In this document: positions 1-7,634 of the stretch, piece by piece
Position numbering within the stretch: position 1 is the stretch's first letter
How the letters are laid out: each line of letters opens with the position of its first letter
DNA from: Peribacillus tepidiphilus
GTDB taxonomy: Bacteria > Bacillota > Bacilli > Bacillales > DSM-1321
Direction: 5' to 3'
DNA: 64,000 bases
Assembly (NCBI RefSeq): GCF_009466385.1
Contig: NZ_WIAQ01000001.1
Location: 62,001 to 126,000 of the forward strand
Program-made: the position numbers and the translations under genes
Notes under the pieces: model-generated
What the model was told of the DNA's origin: nothing
Seen by the model: the letters and a program-made list of their open reading frames with translations, nothing else
Database searches by the model: none

Positions 1-170
1 CATATCCTATTAGGACTTAGGCAATTTCCCAGCCGTCAATCTTCACGATTGCCTTGGCTTATTGTTTCGCCAAGCACGAACACTACAAGCATCTCAGCTT
101 GTGCGAGCATGGACTTTCCTCTACAAATAAGCATTCACTCATTTGCAGCGATTACCCGAACGTTATCTTC
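1..170 (-). ncRNA. rnpB: RNase P RNA, type B, 5' part
   Basis: The catalytic RNA of RNase P, which trims the 5' leaders of precursor tRNAs. The reverse complement reads as the 5' third of the Bacillus type B RNA, including the conserved GAGGAAAGTCCATGCTCGCA block near 104-123 and the CGTTCGGGTAATCGCTGC segment near its start. The gene runs off the left edge of the window, so the 3' part is not visible. It lies next to gpsB, as in B. subtilis. The 5' end near 170 is estimated by comparison with the recalled B. subtilis sequence. Confidence 0.93.
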
Positions 171-240
171 ATAACACTGATAATTATAAATGAACCATTT
201 AAAAAGTTCAATGGAAATTCAATACAACGATGGAAGCTCA

Positions 241-549
241 TCAATCAAACAATTTGCTTCCGAAAACATGTCTTTCCAAATTAGACAGTCTTTTTAAAAT
301 ATCGTAATTTGTCGTGCCAGCCATTGCTTGTGGAGTAGGTACGTTTCTTCTAGCACTTTCTTCAAACTGTCTTTTCAAACGAAGGTTTTCTTGTCGAAGC
401 TCTTCAATTTCCTGATGAAATGTTTCATAATCTTTAATGATTAAATCCAAAAACTGATCCACTTCTTCTTGTTTATATCCTCGCATAGCCGTTTTAAATT
501 CTTTTTCAAGAATATCCTTTGCGGTTAAATGAATTTTATCGGATAGCAT
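241..549 (-). CDS. gpsB: Cell division / peptidoglycan coordination protein GpsB
   Basis: A small cytoplasmic coiled-coil protein of the DivIVA family that links the division machinery and elongation by moving PBP1 between septum and side wall. The 102-residue product has the DivIVA-like N-terminal domain (residues about 1-40, with [18 protein letters not shown]), a coiled coil (about 40-70), a Q/P/T linker, and the conserved C-terminal segment [17 protein letters not shown]. The start is the ATG at 549, preceded by GAGGTGAG at 6 nt; the longer frame has no ribosome binding site. ponA, encoding the PBP1 it partners in B. subtilis, lies at 13.5 kb. Confidence 0.95.
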   Translation of the reverse strand: MLSDKIHLTAKDILEKEFKTAMRGYKQEEVDQFLDLIIKDYETFHQEIEELRQENLRLKRQFEESARRNVPTPQAMAGTTNYDILKRLSNLERHVFGSKLFD

Positions 550-739
550 GTAGCTCACCTCAGTACTTTCAACAATTATCAAATGAGTATTATATGAGTA
601 TCATACAGTAAATAAAGGAACTCCCAATATGAGAAATTACACTTTCCTCTATTTTTTCAAAATACGCGCATTTTGTCAATTTTTCTGGTATACTTTCCTT
701 TTATCGCCAATATTAAGTTTTCCATCGATGTGTTGAATA

Positions 740-1291
740 TTAATCATTCCCAAGTTGTTCTTCTTCCACTACTTGCTGAAGATCATAGAAAGTAATTTGC
801 CATATCGGAAAGTCTTTTTGCTCCTGAAGCTTTTTGGCTTCCTGCCAAACATATTTTGGCGTTCCTTCTTTTTCTTCATCATATAGTATTAACAAACCAT
901 CGCTCTTTTGTAAAAGAAATTGATTTTTTTGTTTCAGTTGAGAAGGGTTTTCATATGGTTTTTTTGATATAGAATCGACAAAATCGGCTCCTATCAATAT
1001 GCCCTCGTAATATTCCTTATTCTCCTGACTCCAATTTTTCTCTTGTTCTAGAAAGGGAGTTAGTACAGCTAGCTTTAGTTCTGGAAAGCTCTCCTGCATT
1101 TCCTGTACAGCTTCTCCGGCCCAAAGCTCCACACCCAACTGTCCTGAAATGATTACCCATTCTAACCCCGCTTCTACTAATGGGAGCATGGATTTCTTAA
1201 TGGCTCTCTTAATATATGTAACACCTTTATGATTGTTTTTGAATATCCCAAGCTCATGGGCTTTATAGCCTGTAACGAAAAGAACTTTCAC
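740..1291 (-). CDS. ypsA: YpsA family protein (DUF1273, SLOG-like fold)
   Basis: 183 residues, matching the usual length of Firmicutes YpsA. The N-terminal Rossmann-like start MKVLFVTGYKAHELGIF, the VIISGQLGVELWAGE segment and the SDGLLILYDEEKEGTPKY segment near the C-terminus are typical. The family belongs to the SLOG superfamily, proposed to bind nucleotide-derived ligands; in B. subtilis and Staphylococcus aureus ypsA affects cell division, but no reaction is established. The start is GTG at 1291 with GGAGGT 8 nt upstream. It is followed by gpsB, as in B. subtilis. Confidence 0.9.
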   Translation of the reverse strand: MKVLFVTGYKAHELGIFKNNHKGVTYIKRAIKKSMLPLVEAGLEWVIISGQLGVELWAGEAVQEMQESFPELKLAVLTPFLEQEKNWSQENKEYYEGILIGADFVDSISKKPYENPSQLKQKNQFLLQKSDGLLILYDEEKEGTPKYVWQEAKKLQEQKDFPIWQITFYDLQQVVEEEQLGND

Positions 1292-1458
1292 TCTTCGAGA
1301 CCTCCAAGACCGTTCTCATTTTATAAATAGTGCCTAACCCATCCTGCGATTGAAACTGAAATAATTATAGGGCCTATAGTCCAATAATACATTTTGATTC
1401 CACATTAACGGGCAGTATGACCCCCACTGATGGAAGTTTCACTTTATGTAGATTTTTT

Positions 1459-1492
1459 CAAAAAAGGAACAAGGGCTGAAATCAGCCCTTGA
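1459..1492 (-). terminator. Intrinsic terminator after the cotD-like gene
   Basis: On the minus strand a CAAGGGCTGA / TCAGCCCTTG stem is followed by TTCCTTTTTT, starting just 3 nt past the stop codon of the cotD-like gene. Confidence 0.85.
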
Positions 1493-1495
1493 AAA

Positions 1496-1960
1496 TTAAC
1501 AGCAGTGCGGTGGTCTAGGTGGGCAAAAACCCGGGTGATGATGCGGGTGATATGCCGGTGATACCATTGACGGAGGTCTACACATTACATGTTGATTACA
1601 ACATTTGTTCACCACAGATTGAGTGTGTGGGAAATGGTGTTGATGCTCATAAATATGCTGATTTACATTCGTTGTGTGACTAGGATGCACATGAGGTACA
1701 ATATGTTTCATCACATTTGTGTTAACAAAGTTTTGTGTCGGATGCATGACAGTAGGCATGACTTGTGTAGGTGCTACTTGAGTAGGACCCATTTGTGTTG
1801 GACACATAAAAGCCGGACTTACAGCCATTGGCGCATATTGTGCTCCCATTACAGCAGGCATTGGTGCGCATTGCGCCCCCATTCCCGCCGGTACATTAGC
1901 CATTCCCGCCGGAATATTAGCCATTCCTGCTACTCCCTTTGGTTTATACATATTTTCCAT
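1496..1960 (-). CDS. cotD: CotD family inner spore coat protein, extended form
   Basis: A spore coat protein. The 154-residue product is rich in His, Cys, Met and Pro. Its C-terminal half carries the CotD signature (MKHIVPHVHPSHTTNVNQH, then HHFPHTQSVVN) and ends in CPPRPPHCC. The N-terminal half (about residues 10-80) is made of degenerate repeats: GMANIPAGMANVPAGMGAQ and a PTQ-x3-4 series. B. subtilis CotD is about 75 residues, so the repeat half is an addition. The start is the ATG at 1960, with AAAGGGGAC about 7 nt upstream; the longer frame has no site. A SigmaK-like promoter precedes it. It sits between mrfB and ypsA. Confidence 0.85.
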   Translation of the reverse strand: MENMYKPKGVAGMANIPAGMANVPAGMGAQCAPMPAVMGAQYAPMAVSPAFMCPTQMGPTQVAPTQVMPTVMHPTQNFVNTNVMKHIVPHVHPSHTTNVNQHIYEHQHHFPHTQSVVNKCCNQHVMCRPPSMVSPAYHPHHHPGFCPPRPPHCC

Positions 1961-1999
1961 CAGAGTGTCCCCTTTCCTCATAGTTTTGTATTACATTAA

Positions 2000-2027
2000 C
2001 AGACTATGAAAGGAAAAAGGTTGCTGT
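2000..2027 (-). promoter_or_regulatory. Candidate SigmaK promoter of the cotD-like gene
   Basis: On the minus strand AC (2026-2027) is followed after 17 nt by CATAGTCTG (2000-2008). SigmaK promoters have AC, a spacer of 16-17, and CATAnnnTA. The last dinucleotide is TG instead of TA, so the match is imperfect. The position, 40 nt ahead of the start codon, suits a late mother-cell coat gene. Confidence 0.4.
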
Positions 2028-2046
2028 ACTAGTCAAATGACCTAAT

Positions 2047-2145
2047 TTATAATAAAAAAGTATAGAATCTATCCTTCATTGCAGAGAATAAAAATGCAGT
2101 TAAACAAACTACCACGAAAAACAAAAATAAAATCGTTCTATACAC
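2047..2145 (-). CDS. Candidate small single-span membrane protein (32 aa)
   Basis: The 1961-2318 gap between the cotD-like gene and mrfB holds one open frame worth recording. It starts at GTG 2145 and encodes 32 residues: a short basic N-terminus, a continuous hydrophobic run (about residues 5-22, ILFLFFVVVCLTAFLF) and a short tail. An in-frame stop lies just upstream, so the start cannot be much earlier. The ribosome binding site is weak (a GGGG 10-14 nt upstream). I do not recognise a family; this may be a chance frame. The rest of the gap shows nothing else. Confidence 0.25.
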   Translation of the reverse strand: MYRTILFLFFVVVCLTAFLFSAMKDRFYTFLL

Positions 2146-2318
2146 CGTATTAACCCCGCTTTACATAATGAACTCACACATTTTTACATTTTACTCTTCT
2201 CTTCATTGTTCGACAATATTTTTTAAAGAATTGTTCTAATCTTTTTTTCATAATTGAATTTCTTACAAATAGAATGTGCGCGAAATATATTTCACGTAGA
2301 CCATAACATTTTTATTTA

Positions 2319-3587
2319 TTAGGGACGTATTGTTTTTCTTCTTTTTCTCTCCAATCTGCCTATTCTTACCGCAACGTCCTTTAATAATGCTTCTTTTTTC
2401 CGAGAGGGATACCCGTTATAATTCAGCAATTCTGTTTCTATTGCTCGTGAATAGCGCAAGGCTTCCTCCATATTTTTTTCATGGTGTTCACTCCATTTTG
2501 CCAGCTCTAAAAGGGATTCAATTCTCTGTTTTTCATTTCCTGAAGTACTGACTTCCTTCCACAGCTTCACGGCTTCATCCAATCGTTTTTGCCTTTTATA
2601 TTCTCTGGCTAATGAACATTTTGCTGATACATTCTCTTCAACCAAATGACTATGGATGATCGTTTCATAAGCTTGGACAGCCGCATCCTTCTCCCCGATA
2701 TACGACAACCATTCAGCCACCTGCAGTGAATCCTCGGTTAATTCTTTAGGATTGGACAAAATCTGCCTAGATAGATGGATATATAAGCATATAAGCGAAA
2801 GAACATCCCATTCATTATGCTTGATTACCCCAAATAATGCTTCAGGATCCTTTCTTTCTACGTAATCAAAATAAATATAAGGAGCCAAATAACCAGGAAT
2901 ATCTTCTGTTCGATGTACACCGAGCTTTTCCTTTTCTACGATCGAGAGCTTAACCCTTTCCAGCTTGTCCTTCCAAAGCCTGCGCGAGGCATGATATAAA
3001 TCAAAATGGCCGAAAGACGGCAGCTTAGGGACATGTTCTTTAATAAGCGTATGCCGGCTTTTTACCTGAGGCCAATCGAATGCTTTTCCGTTGTAAGTGA
3101 CAAGGGTATCGTATTGAACACTATTTAAAAAGCTGTAATACAACGGGACTTCATTACCAGGCTGAGGTAGAATATGCTGTTTGACCACCACTTCATTCCC
3201 ATCAAAAAAGGCATACCCTAATAAAAAAATGGTTGTCCCTGCCCCTCCAGCAAGTCCAGTTGTTTCCGTGTCAAAGAAAAATAAATCTTCATGAGTTAAT
3301 CCTTTACAAGATAAGGGATGGTCAATCTTACTTTCATTCCATTGTTTAACAACATCCATTAGCTGTGAAAATTGGTAGTTTCCATGCTTGTGGTCCAATC
3401 TGTATCTTGATTCCCTGATGAAACAGTAATCTCCATCAAGCTCATATATGCTTGTAGCATTTGCCTGCCATTTTTCCCAAAAAGGAATCTTTTCCTGAAA
3501 CTGAGGAGTGTGAAGGTCTTCTACTCTTTTATCTAAATCCAACGAAAGGTGATTTTTCATTCTATTTAGTTTATTTTTTAAAGACAT
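2319..3587 (-). CDS. mrfB: MrfB/YprB: DEDD-type exonuclease with TPR tail
   Basis: In B. subtilis YprB (MrfB) is a metal-dependent exonuclease that acts with helicase MrfA in a UvrABC-independent repair route for mitomycin C damage. The 422-residue product has an RNase H-like exonuclease domain (about residues 95-270). It contains FFFDTETTGL (D106, E108), VTYNGKAFDWPQ and NEWDVLSL, consistent with the DEDD acidic set. TPR-like helices follow from about 280 to 400. The start ATG at 3587 has GGAGG 6 nt upstream. The gene begins 15 nt after the mrfA stop, so the two are surely cotranscribed. Confidence 0.92.
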   Translation of the reverse strand: MSLKNKLNRMKNHLSLDLDKRVEDLHTPQFQEKIPFWEKWQANATSIYELDGDYCFIRESRYRLDHKHGNYQFSQLMDVVKQWNESKIDHPLSCKGLTHEDLFFFDTETTGLAGGAGTTIFLLGYAFFDGNEVVVKQHILPQPGNEVPLYYSFLNSVQYDTLVTYNGKAFDWPQVKSRHTLIKEHVPKLPSFGHFDLYHASRRLWKDKLERVKLSIVEKEKLGVHRTEDIPGYLAPYIYFDYVERKDPEALFGVIKHNEWDVLSLICLYIHLSRQILSNPKELTEDSLQVAEWLSYIGEKDAAVQAYETIIHSHLVEENVSAKCSLAREYKRQKRLDEAVKLWKEVSTSGNEKQRIESLLELAKWSEHHEKNMEEALRYSRAIETELLNYNGYPSRKKEALLKDVAVRIGRLERKRRKTIRP

Positions 3588-3602
3588 ACCATTCCTCCGT
3601 AG

Positions 3603-5870
3603 TTATTGTGAGAGGAAACCATTTAATAGAGAGATACTATCCTTTTTAGCAGTGTTTGAGGAAGTATCTGTTCCGATACAAGACGGACATCCCGTCTCAC
3701 ATGGGCAGTTTTCGATTAAAGCTTTTGTCCCTCTCAAAATTTCGTCGGTGATTTCAAATACCTTCTCACTAAGCCCAATTCCCCCTGGATATCGGTCATA
3801 AATAAAAATAGTCGGACGTTCATTATGAGCAGCTTTTACCTGTGGATACACATGGATATCATGAACGTCACACATGACATATAAAGGAATCATGTAGTTT
3901 AATGCTTGACTCACTCCGATTAAACCTTGTTCTAATCGGCTTTCATCCCACTCTTTATTTTCTTTTAAAGAAAGGATGCAAGCAGAAGTATGAAGCTCTT
4001 CCTCTGGCAGTGTAATCGGTCCTGACCCAATGTTTTCATGTGTTTCAAATTTTATCTTTTTAAATAATGTAGCCAGGGCCCGTACCGACACATCGCCAAA
4101 TCCTATGTGTGAGGAGTAAAGATCTTTTTCTTTATCAATTTCAAGAACCGACAATGAGACAGCTAGATTAGCATCTGTATAATAATCTACATTGACTTCA
4201 CGAACGTATGCTTTTTTCTCTTCCCAATCGAGATATTCAACCTGATATTGGACTCCTTGATGAAGATAAATGGCTTCATCATGTAACAGCGTCATGGCAC
4301 TAAATCGATCCATTTCTCCGATTACCTTATTATTCGGAGAATCCGTCTGATCGATAATGACAACATTCTCTTGAGAAGCAGAGCGCAAGCTAATGTTATG
4401 GGCCGGAAAGGCATCATTCATCCAATACCACTTTTCACCGTTACGGTGCAATACTCTTTCTTCTGTTAAAAACTCAAGAATGTCTTCAATTTCTAGGCTG
4501 CCAAAGCGTTCACCAGTAGAAAAAGGCAATTCATAGGCTGCACATTTAATATGATCGACAAGAATGACGAGGTTGTCTGGATTGATTCTCGCTGTTTCAG
4601 GATTTCGATTGAAAAAATAGTCGGGATTTTGAATGATATATTGATCCAAAGCATTTGAGCTGCCCACCATAATAATGACCGCTTCCCCATGTCGTCTTCC
4701 TGCGCGACCTGCCTGCTGCCACGCGCTGGCGATCGATCCAGGATACCCTGTCATAATACATACCTGAAGCTGTCCGATATCAACTCCAAGCTCCAGTGCA
4801 TTCGTGCTGACTACCCCGTATATGGAGCCCTCTCTTAATCCTTTTTCAATTTCCCTCCGCTGCTTTGGAAGGTAGCCTCCTCGATAGCCACGAATGGACT
4901 TTGGACCAAGTTCTTTTGAAACCAATTCTTGAAGATAGGTTAATAAAATCTCAACCCTCACCCTGCTTCTTGCAAACACGATGGTTTGAATTCGATTTTT
5001 TAAAAACTCCATGGCAAGGTTTCTTGCCTCCAAAACTGCACTTCTTCGAATATTCAGCTGTTTATTGATGATTGGTGGATTATAAAAAATGAAATGTTTC
5101 TTGCCGCTTGGAGCACCGTTGTTTGAAATGAGTGTCATATTTTCTTCTGTGAGCTGTTCAGCCAATTCTTTCGGATTGGCAATCGTAGCCGATGTACAAA
5201 TAAACACTGGATTGCTTCCATAAAAATTGCATATTCTCTTCAGCCTTCGAATGACGTTGGCCGTGTGGCTTCCAAAAACCCCGCGATAAATGTGCAACTC
5301 ATCGATGACAACATATTTTAGGTTTTCAAATAATGAAACCCATTTTGTGTGATGGGGAAGGATGCCTGAATGCAGCATATCCGGGTTCGTAATGACAATA
5401 TGACCGGCTTTCCGAATTCTTTGACGGATGTTAGATGGAGTATCTCCATCATATGTATAGCTGTTAATGTTTACATCCATTTCGGTAATTATTTCATGAA
5501 GTTCACTTTTTTGGTCATAGCTTAAAGCCTTCGTTGGAAATATATATAGCGCTCTTGAATGAGAGTCTTCCAAAATAGATTGGATGACCGGAAGATTGTA
5601 GCATAGTGTTTTTCCAGAGGCAGTTGGCGTAACAGCTACGAAACTTTTTTTATTCATTGCTGCTTCGAAAGCAGAAGCTTGATGTGTGTATAATTCTTGT
5701 ATTCCGCGCTTCCTTAATGCATTGGTGATTCTTTCATCCATGTTTTCTGGAAAAGGAACCGTTTTTGCAGGCCGTTCTTCAATCGTATGCCAATGGACAA
5801 TTCGGTCTTTATGATTTTCACTATGTTTTAGTTCATCGATTAATTCAAGAAGGTCTTTTCTTAACTTCAA
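3603..5870 (-). CDS. mrfA: MrfA/YprA: superfamily 2 DNA helicase with DUF1998 domain
   Basis: A 3'-to-5' DNA helicase of mitomycin C repair. Its 755 residues contain Walker A TPTASGKT (about 81-88), a DELH box in VIDELHIYRG, motif III CTSATIANP, and a C-terminal RecA domain with STNALELGVDIG and QQAGRAGRR. The C-terminal DUF1998 region ends with the four-cysteine cluster CPCETGCPSC, a probable metal site essential in the B. subtilis protein. The start is placed at TTG 5870, because GAGGTG lies 6 nt upstream of it; a GTG three codons earlier has no spacing for a Shine-Dalgarno site. Confidence 0.93.
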   Translation of the reverse strand: MKLRKDLLELIDELKHSENHKDRIVHWHTIEERPAKTVPFPENMDERITNALRKRGIQELYTHQASAFEAAMNKKSFVAVTPTASGKTLCYNLPVIQSILEDSHSRALYIFPTKALSYDQKSELHEIITEMDVNINSYTYDGDTPSNIRQRIRKAGHIVITNPDMLHSGILPHHTKWVSLFENLKYVVIDELHIYRGVFGSHTANVIRRLKRICNFYGSNPVFICTSATIANPKELAEQLTEENMTLISNNGAPSGKKHFIFYNPPIINKQLNIRRSAVLEARNLAMEFLKNRIQTIVFARSRVRVEILLTYLQELVSKELGPKSIRGYRGGYLPKQRREIEKGLREGSIYGVVSTNALELGVDIGQLQVCIMTGYPGSIASAWQQAGRAGRRHGEAVIIMVGSSNALDQYIIQNPDYFFNRNPETARINPDNLVILVDHIKCAAYELPFSTGERFGSLEIEDILEFLTEERVLHRNGEKWYWMNDAFPAHNISLRSASQENVVIIDQTDSPNNKVIGEMDRFSAMTLLHDEAIYLHQGVQYQVEYLDWEEKKAYVREVNVDYYTDANLAVSLSVLEIDKEKDLYSSHIGFGDVSVRALATLFKKIKFETHENIGSGPITLPEEELHTSACILSLKENKEWDESRLEQGLIGVSQALNYMIPLYVMCDVHDIHVYPQVKAAHNERPTIFIYDRYPGGIGLSEKVFEITDEILRGTKALIENCPCETGCPSCIGTDTSSNTAKKDSISLLNGFLSQ

Positions 5871-5918
5871 TTCTTTCACCTCATTTATTCTATTTTAGCG
5901 AATAAATGTTCGCAAAAA

Positions 5919-5948
5919 AAGAGGAAGGATTGAATTTCCTCCCTCTCT
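5919..5948 (-). terminator. Intrinsic terminator after the alpha/beta hydrolase gene
   Basis: An imperfect G/A-rich to C/T-rich stem (minus strand GAGGGAGGAAA / TCCTTCCTC) followed by TTTTTTT, directly downstream of the hydrolase stop codon and ahead of mrfA. Confidence 0.7.
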
Positions 5949-5957
5949 GGGGTTTCT

Positions 5958-6746
5958 TCATTGATGACTTTGAATAAAACGATGGATGATTTCAGCAGCT
6001 TGATTAGGCTCTTCTAGCATTCCCATATGACCTGAATGCTCCAAAATAGTAGTGGTCACATGAGAAGCAGTAACAGATAATGTTCTTTCAACAGAAATGA
6101 CCTTATCATTTCTTCCTGCAATTAACAGTACAGGAGTGTGGCTATTTTTTACTACGGAATGGCGGTCAGGTCGATTTCGCATAGCTTTTAAAGCGTAAAT
6201 AGCCCCAGCTGGAGATGTTTCATAACCGATTTTCTTTATGTTTTCTACAACATTTGGATGCCGCTCTAAAAATTCATCTGAGAATAGCTTTGGTATTAAC
6301 CCATCAATAAACGAAGCCATACCTTCCTTTTCGATGGTTTCAATTGCTTTATTTCTTCCATGCTTTGCCTCATCGCTATCTGGGTATGCTGTCGAATGAA
6401 ACAATGAATAACTGGCGAGTTTTGATGGAAACAGTTCAGCAAAGGCAAGTGCAACGTATCCTCCCATCGAATGTCCAATTAAATGGATGGAGCTTATCGA
6501 TTTTTGTTCTAGAAAATCATTGACGTCTTTAGCTAAATCCTCTATTTCAAATGAAGCTTCACCTGCTTCAGAGTCACCGTGTCCCCTTAGATCAATGGCA
6601 AGGACCTTAAAATTTTTGGATAACAGTGGAATAAGCTCCTTCCAATAATCCTTGCTTCCACAAAAGCCATGAAGAAGCACAATCGTCTCTCCCTGGCCTT
6701 CTTCTATGTAAGCAAGTTGAACGTTTCCTACTGACTGTTTTTTCAT
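5958..6746 (-). CDS. Alpha/beta hydrolase fold protein
   Basis: A 262-residue single-domain hydrolase. The oxyanion segment LLHGFCGSKDYW, the strand VLAIDLRGHGDSE, the nucleophile elbow LIGHSMGGYVALAF (Ser in GHSMG), the acid in LLIAGRNDKVI and the catalytic His in HSGHMGMLEEP are all present, so it should be active. The substrate cannot be told from sequence; relatives include esterases, haloperoxidase-like enzymes and MenH-like lyases. There is no signal peptide, so it is cytoplasmic. GGAGG lies 7 nt before the ATG. It has its own terminator and is not found at this place in B. subtilis. Confidence 0.85.
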   Translation of the reverse strand: MKKQSVGNVQLAYIEEGQGETIVLLHGFCGSKDYWKELIPLLSKNFKVLAIDLRGHGDSEAGEASFEIEDLAKDVNDFLEQKSISSIHLIGHSMGGYVALAFAELFPSKLASYSLFHSTAYPDSDEAKHGRNKAIETIEKEGMASFIDGLIPKLFSDEFLERHPNVVENIKKIGYETSPAGAIYALKAMRNRPDRHSVVKNSHTPVLLIAGRNDKVISVERTLSVTASHVTTTILEHSGHMGMLEEPNQAAEIIHRFIQSHQ

Positions 6747-6824
6747 GTCTTTACCTCCAAAATTTTTTACTATTAGTCATTCCCTTTCTCTATTCTACTA
6801 AACTTTGGGAATAAGGAGAAATCA

Positions 6825-6853
6825 TTCAAATAGCTTCATACAACAGATATAAT
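6825..6853 (+). promoter_or_regulatory. Candidate SigmaA promoter of the Crp/Fnr regulator gene
   Basis: TTCAAA (6825-6830), a 17-nt spacer and a perfect TATAAT (6848-6853), 31 nt ahead of the start codon at 6885. Confidence 0.55.
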
Positions 6854-6884
6854 AGAAATAATGAGTTTATTGTAGGAGGTTTTT

Positions 6885-7568
6885 ATGGAGAAATTCTTTG
6901 CTCTGAAAAATGCTTCTCTATTTAATGAGTTGTCATCAAGCGAACTGAAATTGATCGAGAATATTTCGATTTCCAAGAATTTTAAAAAAGGGGAGCATAT
7001 ATTTTTTCAAGGCGATCCACTGGTGAATGTATACTTTATTCAAGAAGGATTGGTAAAAGTATACCGTAACGATGCAAACGGACGTGAACAGATTGTTTCG
7101 ATCTTATCAAAGGATGAGCTTTTTCCCCATATCGGTTTCTTTCGGGACGGAACATATCCAGCATTCGCACAAGCTATAGAGCAAACAAAAATGATCAGGA
7201 TTCCCAAAAATCGTTTTGAAGAAATTTTGATCGCAAATCCAGAGCTATGCGTAAAGCTATTTAAAGTGCTTGGTGAAAAAATTATCGATCTTCAAACTCG
7301 ACTTGAAGCGCAAATTTTGAATAATACATATGAGCAAATCATCAAGCTTCTCATTCGATTGGGAGAATCTCATGGAAAGAATATGAAAGATGGAAAGGTA
7401 TATCTTGATGTAAATGTAACAAATCAAGACTTAGCTAAAATGATCGGAACCTCTCGTGAAAGCATAAGCCGGACCTTCAGCAAGCTAAAAAAACAAAAAC
7501 TATTATTTGAAGAGAAGTCGGGCTACTCCTTTTATCCGGAGGGATTATTAAAAGAACTCCTTCAATAA
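6885..7568 (+). CDS. Crp/Fnr family transcriptional regulator, probable regulator of hcp
   Basis: A 227-residue regulator with an N-terminal cyclic-nucleotide-binding-like beta barrel (about 15-115, with GEHIFFQGDP), a dimer helix (about 120-150) and a C-terminal winged HTH (about 175-225). The recognition helix TSRESISRTFSKL has the R-E-x3-R arrangement that in CRP reads TGTGA. There is only one Cys, so an Fnr-type iron-sulfur cluster is unlikely; a heme or another effector is possible. The gene converges on hcp, whose promoter carries a perfect TGTGA-N6-TCACA site. TAGGAGGT precedes the ATG. Control of hcp is inferred from this pairing. Confidence 0.85.
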   Translation: MEKFFALKNASLFNELSSSELKLIENISISKNFKKGEHIFFQGDPLVNVYFIQEGLVKVYRNDANGREQIVSILSKDELFPHIGFFRDGTYPAFAQAIEQTKMIRIPKNRFEEILIANPELCVKLFKVLGEKIIDLQTRLEAQILNNTYEQIIKLLIRLGESHGKNMKDGKVYLDVNVTNQDLAKMIGTSRESISRTFSKLKKQKLLFEEKSGYSFYPEGLLKELLQ

Positions 7569-7604
7569 AATAAGGAGGATGGCTGTAAATCCATCCTCCT
7601 TATT
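7569..7604. terminator. Bidirectional terminator between the Crp/Fnr regulator and hcp
   Basis: AATAAGGAGGATGG (7569-7582) pairs with CCATCCTCCTTATT (7591-7604). A T-run follows on the plus strand and A/T-rich sequence on the other, serving two convergent genes. Confidence 0.88.
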
Positions 7605-7634
7605 TTTCTATATAAAAAACCCCTAATGTGTTGA

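Noticed and set aside
54-284. 76-residue open frame on the plus strand at the left edge
   Set aside because: It runs antisense through RNase P RNA and the gpsB 3' end, with no ribosome binding site; a chance frame.
1292-1495. 24-codon frame encoding a hydrophobic peptide between ypsA and the cotD-like gene (start near 1396, minus strand)
   Set aside because: Weak ribosome binding site and too short to judge without comparison; left out of the features.
1589-1999. 136-residue plus-strand frame opposite the cotD-like gene
   Set aside because: A shadow of the repetitive His/Met/Pro coding sequence; composition (many His, Arg, Cys, Ser) is the mirror of cotD and no start signal is present.
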